A stretch of DNA of 64,000 nt from the NCBI GenBank assembly GCA_977006965.1, contig OZ345381.1:1860001-1924000 (forward strand). The letters are read 5' to 3'. The notes beneath the pieces are model-generated. The model was not told the origin of the DNA. It made no database searches and was given only the letters and a program-made list of their open reading frames with translations. The stretch's first letter is position 1, and the number at the start of each line of letters is the position of its first letter. This document shows positions 43,319 through 52,711 of the stretch, piece by piece. The position numbers were made by a program, and so were the translations under genes. This stretch comes from Phymatolithon calcareum. Lineage: Eukaryota > Rhodophyta > Florideophyceae > Hapalidiales.

Positions 43319-46234
43319 TCAACTAAAGAAGTAGGGCGAGTCCAAAACTTCCTTCAGCCCTAGAGATCCCCGTTCAGGCACTTCTTCGAACTTGACCTTG
43401 GGATAGCGCATCACAAAGCTTTCTCTTAGCTCCGTAAGCAGTTCCCTGGAATGTAAATTCACAAACTCTTCTCGCAGTAGCTTGTTCATTGTGTCCACGG
43501 TGCCGGCGTTTGTCCAGAAGCTGTCATGGACCGCCGCATAGTTAAGACCCGCCTTCTGGCACGCCACTGCAGTGAACAGCATATGGGACGAGTCGATGGA
43601 ATGGACAAAGTTTGGTGGGAACGCAGATCTTTGTCGACCGCAAGCCACCGGCATATGTTCCCCGTTCTGCTCTAGTGTTACCCGCTGCATGATGGTCTTT
43701 ACTATCGACCTCGTCTTCTTCCGGTACGGTTGTATCACGGGGAGCCCTACCGGTGTCACCCACTGCACCTCATATCCTTCCTTCGCGATTCGATGTGCTG
43801 CGTTAGAGAGCCAAACCATGGTCCGTGAGGCACCAGAAAAAATGTCGCCGAGAGAACTGAGGGTCATTTTCGCGATCATCATCGATGCGGCGAACAGCTT
43901 TTCCTGTGGAAAGTTGATGTCCTTCAATCGATTTCCAACTTGCTCTCGCGCGCCAGTCAATGTTACACCATACACACTGGTCATCACAGTCTGTTTCACG
44001 ATTTTGCGGTTCACTTTTCCTTGCAGTAGTTTCGCAATTTCATCTCCTTTGGCCGCTTCTTCATCGATCTTCTTCATCACAAATTGTGCCACACCGGTGT
44101 ATACATCTTGTGGTCGGTCACTTCTTAGCAAATTTACCTGTTGGCCTCCAAGCACATCTCTCCCTAGTGCCGCGTAGTGTTGAAGACCATTACATGATCC
44201 ATCCATGGAAACAGGCAACGTACTGTAAAAATCTTCCATGGCCCGCTCACCGCCATACCTTCCAGACGCGGCTGCAAATTCCTGGCACGCGGCAAGAAGC
44301 TGGAATGGATCTTCGTGCTTGGCCCACCATTCAAGGTTCCCATCACGCAGGGGATCACGCCCTACCTCTATCGCTCTCGATAGTGCGTCTTCGGCAACCG
44401 CAATCCGCTCATCAAACGATAGCTTATCGGCACCCAGCAAATTTGCCAAGTGCACTTTCAGCCAGTATACTCCGCGTTCTCCTAGTCGAACTCCAGGATT
44501 TGCAAAAGTTAACATGGCACGAGTTAAATCTGCCCCCATATGTTGCAAGAACACAGGAATTGGGTATGCCCGACCCCGAAAATCAACGTTGTGAGGCAAG
44601 TAGAACCGTTCCTTGTCAACAAAAGCACATGCATGGTCTAGTCGATACTGAGTATCTGCCCTCATTGAAAACAGTTCTCGGTTCTTCTTTCGTGCTGCTT
44701 TTCGAGCAAATTTTAGCTTTCGAAGCGCTGCAGCTTCATCAAACTTGGGAGCTTCGCTTCTCGCTGCATCCATTTGCTTAGACTTTGCAGAGCTACGTCC
44801 CTCTCCTTCTCCAGCGGGCTCTTCAGCACAAGCAGTTTCATTTTCCAAGGCCGATTGCAGAAGAAATGCTGTCTCAGCCTCTGCAAGAAATGCACATTTA
44901 GACGGCACCACGACATCAACTTTGCTTACGAGGCCCGCAACGCCACCGCCTCTCCGCCAAAGAGTCATACCGGCATCGAGAACACCTCGATTTACACGCC
45001 AAGCTGTATCGCCAAGCGCGTTGAGTCCGTCATAAAGCGGCTGCATATCGGCCGCAGCTAGAGCGTCGTCAAATGCGTGACTCGGTTTTGCTCTGATCAG
45101 ATCCACTCTAGTCTTTAAGTACCCCCCGATTTTCGGTGAAATCCATGGTCGAGGACGCACTTCCATCGGTTGATGTTTCGGGTCAAGAAACATTGTCAAG
45201 TCATTACTATCTGCAGTACTATCTTGTGCAATGATCTTCAATGCCATATTCTCCAGCTGCAACATGCCGACAATGTTATCTTTCTTGATAAAACGCTTGA
45301 AGTGCCGAAACGCTGGCAAAAACTTCAAGGTGTCCGGATCTTGCACATGCGATGACTTGACCAATATATCAATAAGCCGCGTGCCCAACAGGAGAGTGTC
45401 TCTGGTTGACCACTTCGATCCCGCGATCCCCGACTGTACCGCAGCGTAATTCACCGCAGACGTGACACTCGTCGAGGACATGAGGGCTCGATACAACGCT
45501 GCCTTTTTAGGCTTCTTCGCCGACTTCTTTCTCGTCCGCGGTCCTACCTCGCCACCCGTGGTATCCAGAGGCCCGTCCCCATCGTCGCGTTTGCCTTCTG
45601 CATAGGCAGACTCCAATATTTGCTGTTTCGCTTCGAGCTCACGTAACTTCTCGGCATTGATTTCCGCCCGTACAGCATTACCAACCGCAATGGCGAGGGC
45701 CGTGAGTTTGCAGCCCTCTATATCTCGCAAAAGAGCACCAAACACCTCGTGAATGACGATGACGGTAAGCACATCAGGTGGAAGTAATTTCAATAAATGT
45801 TGTGCCTCCTGCTGCACAGAAGCACGTCCACCTTCCGAACATGGAGGTGCGTCCTGTGCCTTGCGCATCGCAAGCGCGACCGGTCCGACCCAGGATCCGA
45901 CCAATGCCGCCGCCGGGCGATGGTTCCACACATCCCCACGCGCTGATGCATCTTCGGCCAGTCGCTTGTACCGTTCCACGGCAGTTTGTACCGTCTGCTC
46001 CTCAAGTTGAAGCTGACGCAGATACGCGTTTGCGTTTGATGCATCATACAGAAAAGAGTCCTCCACTGGAGTTGGGAATTGACGCCACAGGCTTCGCGCG
46101 TCTTCAGCGGGCAAGAGAAGCTCTGACAAGGCTTTGTCGTGAGACACTAAGTCCCACGGTCCGAGTTGGCTGGCGAGTGCCGACAGGTTGCGCCTGTGCT
46201 GTCGAGACAAAACGGATGCATGAGCACGCAACAT
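43319..46234 (-). CDS. Phage-type (T7-like) organellar RNA polymerase
   Basis: A single-subunit DNA-directed RNA polymerase of the RPO41/RpoT family that transcribes the mitochondrial genome. The 971-residue protein starts at ATG 46,232-46,234; a GTG lies one codon upstream. The N-terminus MLRAHASVLSRQHRRNLSAL is rich in R, S, A and L and lacks acids until later, as expected for a mitochondrial presequence. Motifs: FYLPHNVDFRGRAYPIPVFL (near 555), catalytic palm motif A VSMDGSCNGLQHYAALGRD (near 675), fingers helix RKIVKQTVMTSVYGVTLTG (near 745), and palm motif C in HSIDSSHMLF and AAVHDSFWTN (near 890-905), which together supply both catalytic aspartates and the K and Y of the O helix. No intron. 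Plastid targeting cannot be excluded, but red algal plastids use a bacterial-type polymerase. Confidence 0.97.
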   Translation of the reverse strand: MLRAHASVLSRQHRRNLSALASQLGPWDLVSHDKALSELLLPAEDARSLWRQFPTPVEDSFLYDASNANAYLRQLQLEEQTVQTAVERYKRLAEDASARGDVWNHRPAAALVGSWVGPVALAMRKAQDAPPCSEGGRASVQQEAQHLLKLLPPDVLTVIVIHEVFGALLRDIEGCKLTALAIAVGNAVRAEINAEKLRELEAKQQILESAYAEGKRDDGDGPLDTTGGEVGPRTRKKSAKKPKKAALYRALMSSTSVTSAVNYAAVQSGIAGSKWSTRDTLLLGTRLIDILVKSSHVQDPDTLKFLPAFRHFKRFIKKDNIVGMLQLENMALKIIAQDSTADSNDLTMFLDPKHQPMEVRPRPWISPKIGGYLKTRVDLIRAKPSHAFDDALAAADMQPLYDGLNALGDTAWRVNRGVLDAGMTLWRRGGGVAGLVSKVDVVVPSKCAFLAEAETAFLLQSALENETACAEEPAGEGEGRSSAKSKQMDAARSEAPKFDEAAALRKLKFARKAARKKNRELFSMRADTQYRLDHACAFVDKERFYLPHNVDFRGRAYPIPVFLQHMGADLTRAMLTFANPGVRLGERGVYWLKVHLANLLGADKLSFDERIAVAEDALSRAIEVGRDPLRDGNLEWWAKHEDPFQLLAACQEFAAASGRYGGERAMEDFYSTLPVSMDGSCNGLQHYAALGRDVLGGQQVNLLRSDRPQDVYTGVAQFVMKKIDEEAAKGDEIAKLLQGKVNRKIVKQTVMTSVYGVTLTGAREQVGNRLKDINFPQEKLFAASMMIAKMTLSSLGDIFSGASRTMVWLSNAAHRIAKEGYEVQWVTPVGLPVIQPYRKKTRSIVKTIMQRVTLEQNGEHMPVACGRQRSAFPPNFVHSIDSSHMLFTAVACQKAGLNYAAVHDSFWTNAGTVDTMNKLLREEFVNLHSRELLTELRESFVMRYPKVKFEEVPERGSLGLKEVLDSPYFFS

Positions 46235-46402
46235 CACTATGGAAAGTCAAGATGAAGGATGGAGCTGAAATTTGCGGAGCAGATGCACCGCAGAGACGAC
46301 ACCCGTTGCGGATGCCGTCTTGAAGCGCTCGTGCCTCCGACGGGACTCAATGGGCGCCGTCGAGATTGCTACGATACAGTACTGTATCGGGATCAATTTT
46401 TG

Positions 46403-46436
46403 TGGAAATACATGGTCCATGGACCATGTATTTCCA
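46403..46436. repeat. 34-bp perfect palindrome
   Basis: TGGAAATACATGGTCCA reads directly into its own reverse complement with no spacer. Perfect palindromes of this length are rare by chance and tend to be unstable, so it may be recent or maintained. Confidence 0.95.
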
Positions 46437-46793
46437 GCTTGGCATAAGACAAATTTTCTAAAATTTGTAAAGGTTTTCGCAAATTTCAAAAATAGTTCAT
46501 CTCAAAACTTCTACAGTACTAAACTGTCCCGCCAAAATGTTCGACCGGCCTCAAACATAGGCCAAGAATTATTCCATGTTAAAGGTACTGTACTTTGCAC
46601 CGTGCAATACTTCAAAGTAGCACAGGTCCTAGTTGTATTTTGCTTACCTTTGTGGAGCACACTTTGCAGGCACAGCCAATTCGATGCAGAGTAAACTAGA
46701 ATTTTGTGATGTGCAGTTGATATTGCGTACGTCACCGTTGCAAATATAATCTCTAAGGAAGATAGCTTCCAGCGTCACTCCGCCAGGCAATCA

Positions 46794-46835
46794 AATGGTG
46801 TTACAACAGTTCGATAGAACTGTTGTAACACCATT
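46794..46835. repeat. Hairpin, 19-bp perfect stem, 4-nt loop
   Basis: AATGGTGTTACAACAGTTC, loop GATA, then the exact complement. It resembles a bacterial terminator stem, but no U-tract follows on either strand and the genes here are nuclear. Confidence 0.95.
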
Positions 46836-47013
46836 CACGTAACAATGGGGATCAAAAACGCAAGTTTGACGAGTATTTTGACCTTTCTTGTCGGAGCTCA
46901 GGTTTTTTGGCACTTGGAAGCGTTTCAGTCAGACCTTTTACAGTATAATACATTTAACTCCCCAAGGCACGAATTCATGGTATCCTTTATATACCACATT
47001 TATGTACCTCTCA

Positions 47014-50000
47014 TCACGCGACAACTATTCCAATGTGGCAACACGAGCAAGTATCGTTTGCGAAAAGCCCACAGTCGGTGGAGAACTTGGCAGGACATAG
47101 TGTGCAATGAATGTCCCTATCTCCTTCTGCGATCCGCCTCAACGACTCATAGCACAGTCGCCACGAAAAAGAAGGAATCCCATCAACCAGATTAAAAGTC
47201 TGGCATTTGGCATACTTCGCACGAAGCGTCTGCTTAGCGGCGTCACTAAGCTCATCCTTTTTCGCGATGCGCCGTATTTCCACAAGACATTTCGCTGCCG
47301 TGCCGTAATTCCTAATACCCATATTTGCGTCGCAGGCCAGGTTCAGTGCTCCTATTGCATGCCGCGGATGGAATCCACATGAAAATCCCATCGCCGTCGC
47401 TAACTGCGCAATGGTTACCTGACCTCCTGGAGTATGCGCGTACTGACTCGTACGCACTTGATCCATTGCCATATATAGTTTCATTCCCATGCGATATCCC
47501 ACGAGCGTTGCCAGAAGATTTCTCGCAGTTACATCAAGCAATGTTCCCACTAATTGTCCAGGTCGAAGACCTGCTGCCTTGGTAATCTTTCCGATCGCCT
47601 TGATACCACTTTCGAAATCCGATAAAGCCGCTTCATATCGACCTTCATCGACTTTACGCATACCCTTATCCAAACTTCCAACAGCACGGTTCCTATGTGC
47701 ATCTCCTTCAAGTCCACTACTTGTTCCACGAGTCGCAGTGCTTGGTGCATTATATGCAACATTTGTCCTTGCAGGTACGCCACCTACCAGAGCACCAGTT
47801 CCACTTGCTTCTTGTGTACTTCCGAAAAGATACTCATCGTCGTCATCCGCCGGTATGTCTGGAATCGCAGGTGGTCCAACAGATCCTCCGGTTTCATTTA
47901 GAGCGAGGGCAGCAGTTGGGTTTCTTGCCGGAGAAGCAACGCTGGAATCTCCTGTCGACGTTAAGGTAACCACGGATGAGTTTGCTAAAATCTGAAGACG
48001 TTCAGCCGCGCGCGACACAGTGAGTCCTTCAAGTGGGACTGTGCGAATGTTACCTGAATATCCGGCATCCTGCAAGTCATTTGAATCGGCCTGCCTTACG
48101 GCCACCCCAACTTGGTCCATTGTTCCTAGCGATACACTTCTCACGTCAAGGGACTCAATCGCCCGCCGAGTATTTCTCATTTCCTTCGAGCTTGGAAATC
48201 GAGATGCATCTGAAGCAATGCAGCTTTCTGCGCTTTTCTCTAAAAGAGGCTTCAACGCAGACGATATTTGCTGATTGCCAGTGTTTTGAGCGTACTCCAT
48301 CACCGTTCTTAATGCGGGAAAACCGCCTTCACGTTCAACAAACGCTTCGAAAGTTCCACGGCGCCCCAAAAGGCCTGAACATCTCTTTGCGACTGAGAAA
48401 TCTCCGCAGACTATGGCCATATTCATAATTTTTTGCGTCAATCTGTGCAGCTCAGTTCCCGCATGGAAAGCTTGAGAATCTGGAAGTCGCGCATATTCAG
48501 ATTCTACGACATCCAGCGCTCCACGAATATCGCCAATTCGGGCAAGAAAAGAGGCGCGTTTAAGAGGCGGTACAATATGTTGACCCTGTGCAGAAACACA
48601 CACGAGGTATGCAATAGGGGCTAACTTTCGCCGAATCAGAGTCTCAATTAGCTCCTCGGACCCTTGTGTTGCATCTTTCGAGCGCAAAAGCTTGCTGATT
48701 TCATCAATGTCAGGCTCTGGACCAGACCAAGGAAGTGAGAGAGCACTTCGAACCAGAACTGACATAGGACTGTACGGTCTGGAAGCCACAGATACTTCCC
48801 CTAAATGATGAAAGCCAGCAGGCTTTGCATACACCACACGGTCGGGTAGGGCCGCAAGTAGAATTGATGCGTTGTCCCCATGGCTTAAACCGGCTATCAA
48901 GTCTGCCCTGCCGTCCATAGCGACAGAGTAAAAATAGCTCCCAAAGAGCATAGCCACAGAAGGTCCCATCCAGAGCATCGTTGGAAGTCCAAAGTTCACA
49001 ATGCTTCGTTCCAGAGTGGTAAACTCAAGTCTTGATACAACAGAAAGCACGTCCTGGACAAAATACAAGTTAAAGTTTGTCAAAACTGCTCCAAGCCATC
49101 GCACGCCTTCACCTCGCGACCACCGAGGCTGCCATCGGATATCCAAAACGATTTCTTTTGGACGCAGTTTCAGTTCAGTATCGTTATCCATCAAGTATCC
49201 ATCATCACTTTCTGCAATGTTCATCCGCATTTCCGGGTTGGCGTTGTCAGGACAATGTCGAAATGCATTGCGCGAAACCGTGATGCGACGTTTGAGCGCG
49301 TCAAAGTAGACGACGGACATCCACGAGCAAAACGGGGTCCTGAATACTGCATCAGCCCTATCAGTGCCCAATTTGAGGCGGCGAACTCCACGGGACGTTG
49401 CCGATCGCTTGTTGCTTGAAGAAAATGAGAAAATCGAGCCGGCATGACCAGTGTTAGATATGATGAGCACTTGGTCATGATCCCCTTCCCGATGAAGGAA
49501 ACAACCACTGCGGCCATCCCCTGGTTCTGAAACGTTCCACTCCACCTTGTCACCCCGCTTCGTGCATAGAACATATTTCGCAAACGTGGAGAGATCGGAC
49601 CGCTCGGACAAGGATTCAGCCTCTTCATCGATATACATGAACACAAGCGCACCGATTGCAGACCCCGTAGAATCGACCCCGACTTTCAAACTTCGAGCAT
49701 CCCCTTCCGGCAATTTACAGAGACGAGTGACCACTTCCTTGCCAAGTGCATAGGAATAAAGATATCCTGATTGTACAAAGAGGGCATCTTTAGCCACAAT
49801 TATAGGTTTCGATAGAGCTCGGCCGTCCGTGAACTTGGAATCAATGCCATAGCATATTGGACGAGCCACGAAAGGAAGTCTATCCATGCGTCTTTGATAG
49901 ATATATATGCTTCCTTTTCTTCGATACGATATTGCAAGCAAGCCGAACAAGGCATCGTACTTGATAGTCACAGATGAACCTGACCCGTCCATTGCAGACT

Positions 50001-51021
50001 GAACCTCACGCGATGCGGCTGTCACGGCATCGATTCCTGTACTCAAGCTTAGTGGTAGAGGGCGTGACGGTTGCAAGTATCTTGCACTTGAAACTATCAT
50101 GCCCTCACTGTTCAAGAGTCGGAATAGTAAACGTCGAGTCTTAGTCAGAACAAGAATGTACGATGGATTGTTACCAACGAAGCAAAGACGCAGAAAGGAG
50201 CGCCGTCTCTCTCGAATTTTTGACGAAGCAAGAACTGGTTCATCTCCACGTCTGAATAGCTTGACTTGGAGCCGGAACGAAATAATTCTTCCGTGAGATG
50301 TACATAAAGCGAGAACGTCCATTTCAGGATGCAGCGCCATGCCGGTGATCTTTTCGCTGATAAGAAGCTGGGCGTCAAAATGGCTCCGCTGCTCTTTCTT
50401 TTGTGCGTCCCACACGCGTACGATACCGTTTGAATATGCCGCGGCAACAATCGGTCGGCTTGGATGGGTGGCAATAGCAACAATTGGACATGTTCGTGAC
50501 TTTACGTTCGTTGCCACTTTTCCCCTCACTCGCGCAAAAACGCCGTCGAGAGCATTTACGGTATCTTGTCCCCCTTCAATGTCACTGCGCAGCTTATAAA
50601 CTTCTCGAATCCGCCCGCTTTCCTGCAATGCTACGCACCAAACGCTGGGACTGTCTACTTTGGAAAAGGCGGCATAGAGTCCTGTGACAGATGAAGACGC
50701 CAGGGCAACAACGCGGGGAACACGCTCCATTTTCTCTTCGCCGAGAAGCTCTAGTCCATTTGGACGCTCGGCATAGGATGCAAGCGAGCCATCTTGCAGA
50801 AAGACTATGAACGATGACGCACCGCCGACGTAGACGACCTTCTCAATTTTTGAGAAGGTGCGAATTCGAGAAGAAGTGGCTTCGGTTGCCGTGTTCTGCA
50901 CAGTAATAGAGGAGGCCCTTGCGGTTACGAGTGATGGCCTTTGTGTGGAGAAAGCAAAATCAGCAATTTTGGAACCATCACCGGTTTCGGCTGACACGAT
51001 TGAGCGAAGTTCGAGGTCCAT
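47014..51021 (-). CDS. WD40/alpha-solenoid coat protein, TSET TWD40-1 or coatomer-alpha like
   Basis: 1,335 residues, one exon, ATG at 51,021. The N-terminal part has WD40-type strands (ATHPSRPIVAAAYSNGIVRV, WDAQKKEQ, LHPEMDVLALCTSHGRI near residues 185-255), as in the beta-propellers of vesicle coats. The middle is helical (repeats such as RASFLARIGDIRGALDVVES near 830), and a linker near 1,000-1,120 is Ser/Thr/Gly-rich. The last 170 residues have AKYAKCQTFNL, FSWRLCYESLRRI and paired cysteines CTLCPAKF and CSCCHIG, a zinc-ribbon-like end. Propeller, solenoid and terminal cysteine domain match coatomer alpha and the TSET/TPLATE subunit TWD40-1. The missing second propeller signature and the Ser-rich linker favour TWD40-1, an inference from memory of the family. 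The role would be membrane traffic at the Golgi or plasma membrane. Confidence 0.6.
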   Translation of the reverse strand: MDLELRSIVSAETGDGSKIADFAFSTQRPSLVTARASSITVQNTATEATSSRIRTFSKIEKVVYVGGASSFIVFLQDGSLASYAERPNGLELLGEEKMERVPRVVALASSSVTGLYAAFSKVDSPSVWCVALQESGRIREVYKLRSDIEGGQDTVNALDGVFARVRGKVATNVKSRTCPIVAIATHPSRPIVAAAYSNGIVRVWDAQKKEQRSHFDAQLLISEKITGMALHPEMDVLALCTSHGRIISFRLQVKLFRRGDEPVLASSKIRERRRSFLRLCFVGNNPSYILVLTKTRRLLFRLLNSEGMIVSSARYLQPSRPLPLSLSTGIDAVTAASREVQSAMDGSGSSVTIKYDALFGLLAISYRRKGSIYIYQRRMDRLPFVARPICYGIDSKFTDGRALSKPIIVAKDALFVQSGYLYSYALGKEVVTRLCKLPEGDARSLKVGVDSTGSAIGALVFMYIDEEAESLSERSDLSTFAKYVLCTKRGDKVEWNVSEPGDGRSGCFLHREGDHDQVLIISNTGHAGSIFSFSSSNKRSATSRGVRRLKLGTDRADAVFRTPFCSWMSVVYFDALKRRITVSRNAFRHCPDNANPEMRMNIAESDDGYLMDNDTELKLRPKEIVLDIRWQPRWSRGEGVRWLGAVLTNFNLYFVQDVLSVVSRLEFTTLERSIVNFGLPTMLWMGPSVAMLFGSYFYSVAMDGRADLIAGLSHGDNASILLAALPDRVVYAKPAGFHHLGEVSVASRPYSPMSVLVRSALSLPWSGPEPDIDEISKLLRSKDATQGSEELIETLIRRKLAPIAYLVCVSAQGQHIVPPLKRASFLARIGDIRGALDVVESEYARLPDSQAFHAGTELHRLTQKIMNMAIVCGDFSVAKRCSGLLGRRGTFEAFVEREGGFPALRTVMEYAQNTGNQQISSALKPLLEKSAESCIASDASRFPSSKEMRNTRRAIESLDVRSVSLGTMDQVGVAVRQADSNDLQDAGYSGNIRTVPLEGLTVSRAAERLQILANSSVVTLTSTGDSSVASPARNPTAALALNETGGSVGPPAIPDIPADDDDEYLFGSTQEASGTGALVGGVPARTNVAYNAPSTATRGTSSGLEGDAHRNRAVGSLDKGMRKVDEGRYEAALSDFESGIKAIGKITKAAGLRPGQLVGTLLDVTARNLLATLVGYRMGMKLYMAMDQVRTSQYAHTPGGQVTIAQLATAMGFSCGFHPRHAIGALNLACDANMGIRNYGTAAKCLVEIRRIAKKDELSDAAKQTLRAKYAKCQTFNLVDGIPSFSWRLCYESLRRIAEGDRDIHCTLCPAKFSTDCGLFANDTCSCCHIGIVVA

Positions 51022-51400
51022 TTTGCAGACTGGGAATTTAAGGATCTTCTTAGAATTTCCTGAAGATGTATATTCGTTCCCTCCTGTGCGCTAAATAACG
51101 TCGCATTCAATTCGGATGCCCTTCCATCGGCTGCGGCTTTTGCTTCAGTTCAAGTTGTACAGACTTGTCCGACGATACGACGACTTACTCGGGCTCGACT
51201 CGACACTTTGGGAAGGACAATAAACGTGAAGCTGGGAATCTCGAATTTTGACGATAATATTTTCCCAAAATCAAATTTAGCGAACAAATTCGAACTTGGA
51301 TCATACCCATGCTGTCGTTGACGGAAACAACGGTTGACAACATCGCTGATCTCCCAGAGCCGAATCGACCACAACCTCGACGTGCAAATCTCTCCTGCGA
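51022..51400. promoter_or_regulatory. Divergent intergenic region (shared promoter)
   Basis: 379 bp separate the start codons of the coat-like gene (-) and the sulfotransferase (+). The promoters of both must lie here or overlap the neighbouring 5' ends. I see no clear TATA box or repeated operator. Confidence 0.5.
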
Positions 51401-52381
51401 ATGATCAACAACACGACGAGCAGCGAAGAAAAAGCAAACCAAGTGCTGCAGAAGCTTCGCGAAGCTCGGCAACACTGGGGAAAATTCAGACGCGGATTAC
51501 TGGACTACACACCACAAAAAGGCGATGTACATGTTTGCACGTACGCCAAGAGCGGGACAACACTTCTGCAGAACATGGTTTATCAACTTGTCGTCGCCAG
51601 CGGCGGAGCGTCACCCTCCGACCCGGATGGAAATAGTTTCAAAGAATTGGGTGAAGTGGTGCCATGGGTGGAGTATACCGCGCTGACCGGTGTGAGGTCG
51701 TTTGACTCAAATCCTCGTGTATTTAAATCTCATATGGCAGCAGAGGAGTTTGATCTCGACAACAAAGAGCTGCGTTACATTTATTGCTTTCGCGATGGGC
51801 TCGAAATACCTGGGAGTATGCTGGACATGCTTGTGCCGTGGATGCTACCTCATATGTCATTGTCGAACGCAGATAGAACGGAAATTTTCGATCGCTATGT
51901 TCGGGAGAGCTTTCTTGCTGTTGATGAATCTTTGCACGGTGGATTTCCAGAGAGGAATGCCTCAAAAACAGATCACATTGCCACATGGTTCAAGCATGTT
52001 AAAGGATGGACATCGCGAAAGAGAGAAAACGTACTGGTGTTACAATTTGAGGTGATTATCTGTGATTTGATGGGTACAGCGAAGAAGATTGCTGAATTCT
52101 TGGGCCTTGTGGTGTCCGAGCAGGGTTTCCAGAAAGTGGTGGAAAGCTGCGACCGAAATAGAATGGCTAAGGATGTTCGATTTCGAGAGACACTCGTGAC
52201 AAAGGGGTTAGGGTGGGACCCAAGCGGCGGGGTGAAGGCACGTATGCCGGGATCGGATGGATTCAGAGCGGAAAAACTAGGTATGGACGACCGAAACGTG
52301 TACGACAAAATGTTGAACTGTGTGTTTGGAGCGAGCAACTATGAGGAAATGGTGCGGAGGATTGAGCAGTGGCAGAAGTAA
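51401..52381 (+). CDS. Cytosolic-type sulfotransferase
   Basis: Transfers sulfate from PAPS to a hydroxyl or amine acceptor. 326 residues, near the usual 290-330. The PAPS 5'-phosphosulfate loop is TYAKSGTTLLQNMV (about 48-61; the classic form is TYPKSGTTW). The catalytic histidine is in RVFKSHMAAEEF (about 105-116). The 3'-phosphate region CFRDGLEIPGSML (about 129-141) is divergent: the usual RDP-x-D...S is RDG-x-E...S. NVLVLQFEVIICDLMGTAKK and IAEFLGL follow the family's NVL-x-L-x-YE...DL pattern. The end lacks the standard RKG-x-x-G-x-W box; GLGWDPSGGVKARM may stand in. The acceptor is unknown. Sulfated galactans are abundant in red algae, but carbohydrate sulfotransferases are usually Golgi membrane proteins, and no signal or anchor is seen here, so a small-molecule acceptor is as likely. 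Confidence 0.88.
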   Translation: MINNTTSSEEKANQVLQKLREARQHWGKFRRGLLDYTPQKGDVHVCTYAKSGTTLLQNMVYQLVVASGGASPSDPDGNSFKELGEVVPWVEYTALTGVRSFDSNPRVFKSHMAAEEFDLDNKELRYIYCFRDGLEIPGSMLDMLVPWMLPHMSLSNADRTEIFDRYVRESFLAVDESLHGGFPERNASKTDHIATWFKHVKGWTSRKRENVLVLQFEVIICDLMGTAKKIAEFLGLVVSEQGFQKVVESCDRNRMAKDVRFRETLVTKGLGWDPSGGVKARMPGSDGFRAEKLGMDDRNVYDKMLNCVFGASNYEEMVRRIEQWQK

Positions 52382-52385
52382 CGTT

Positions 52386-52408
52386 CAGTACGAACGATGT
52401 TCGTACTG
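52386..52408 (+). repeat. Hairpin 4 nt after sulfotransferase stop
   Basis: CAGTACGAAC, loop GAT, GTTCGTACTG: a 10-bp perfect stem directly in the 3' UTR. The rest of 52,409-52,711 shows no gene. Confidence 0.85.
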
Positions 52409-52711
52409 ATTGTTACAGCGCTGCATTGTCTGGGTGGATCGTTGTCGATGGACGTAATGTGATCGGCAAGTGCATTTCTTTCATTGTGGTCTCATGCGGC
52501 AACAAGTGAAATTTTCCGTCAGCTGCAGTAAAAAAAGTCACGGCTCTTCTATACCGGACTCAAGACCATCACTCTTGTCTGACTCTCAAGGAATGGACAC
52601 GACTAGGAGCACGCCCAGCAGCAGGACACTAAGATGTCACGCAGTTAGACTAGTTAGTCGCATGACACGTAGTACCAATCGATAGAGTACAAATAGCACG
52701 TGTCCCATCTC

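Larger units (their letters stand above)
46238..47013. promoter_or_regulatory. Intergenic region with three perfect palindromes
   Basis: Upstream of the RNA polymerase start and downstream of the coat-protein stop (both minus strand). It holds an 18-bp palindrome CGATACAGTACTGTATCG (46,372-46,389), a 34-bp perfect palindrome centred at 46,419/46,420 (46,403-46,436, core CATGGTCCATGGACCATG), and a hairpin with 19-bp perfect stem and GATA loop (46,794-46,835). Their role is unknown. The first two lie 140-200 bp before the polymerase ATG, where a promoter or 5' UTR would be. The last lies 180 bp after the upstream gene's stop and could affect 3' end formation. Confidence 0.6.

Noticed and set aside
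43960-44781. 273-codon plus-strand frame opposite the organellar RNA polymerase.
   Set aside because: The minus strand carries the conserved polymerase catalytic motifs over the same bases.
46794-46835. Hairpin considered as a bacterial Rho-independent terminator.
   Set aside because: No U-run follows on either strand, and the neighbouring genes are nuclear eukaryotic.
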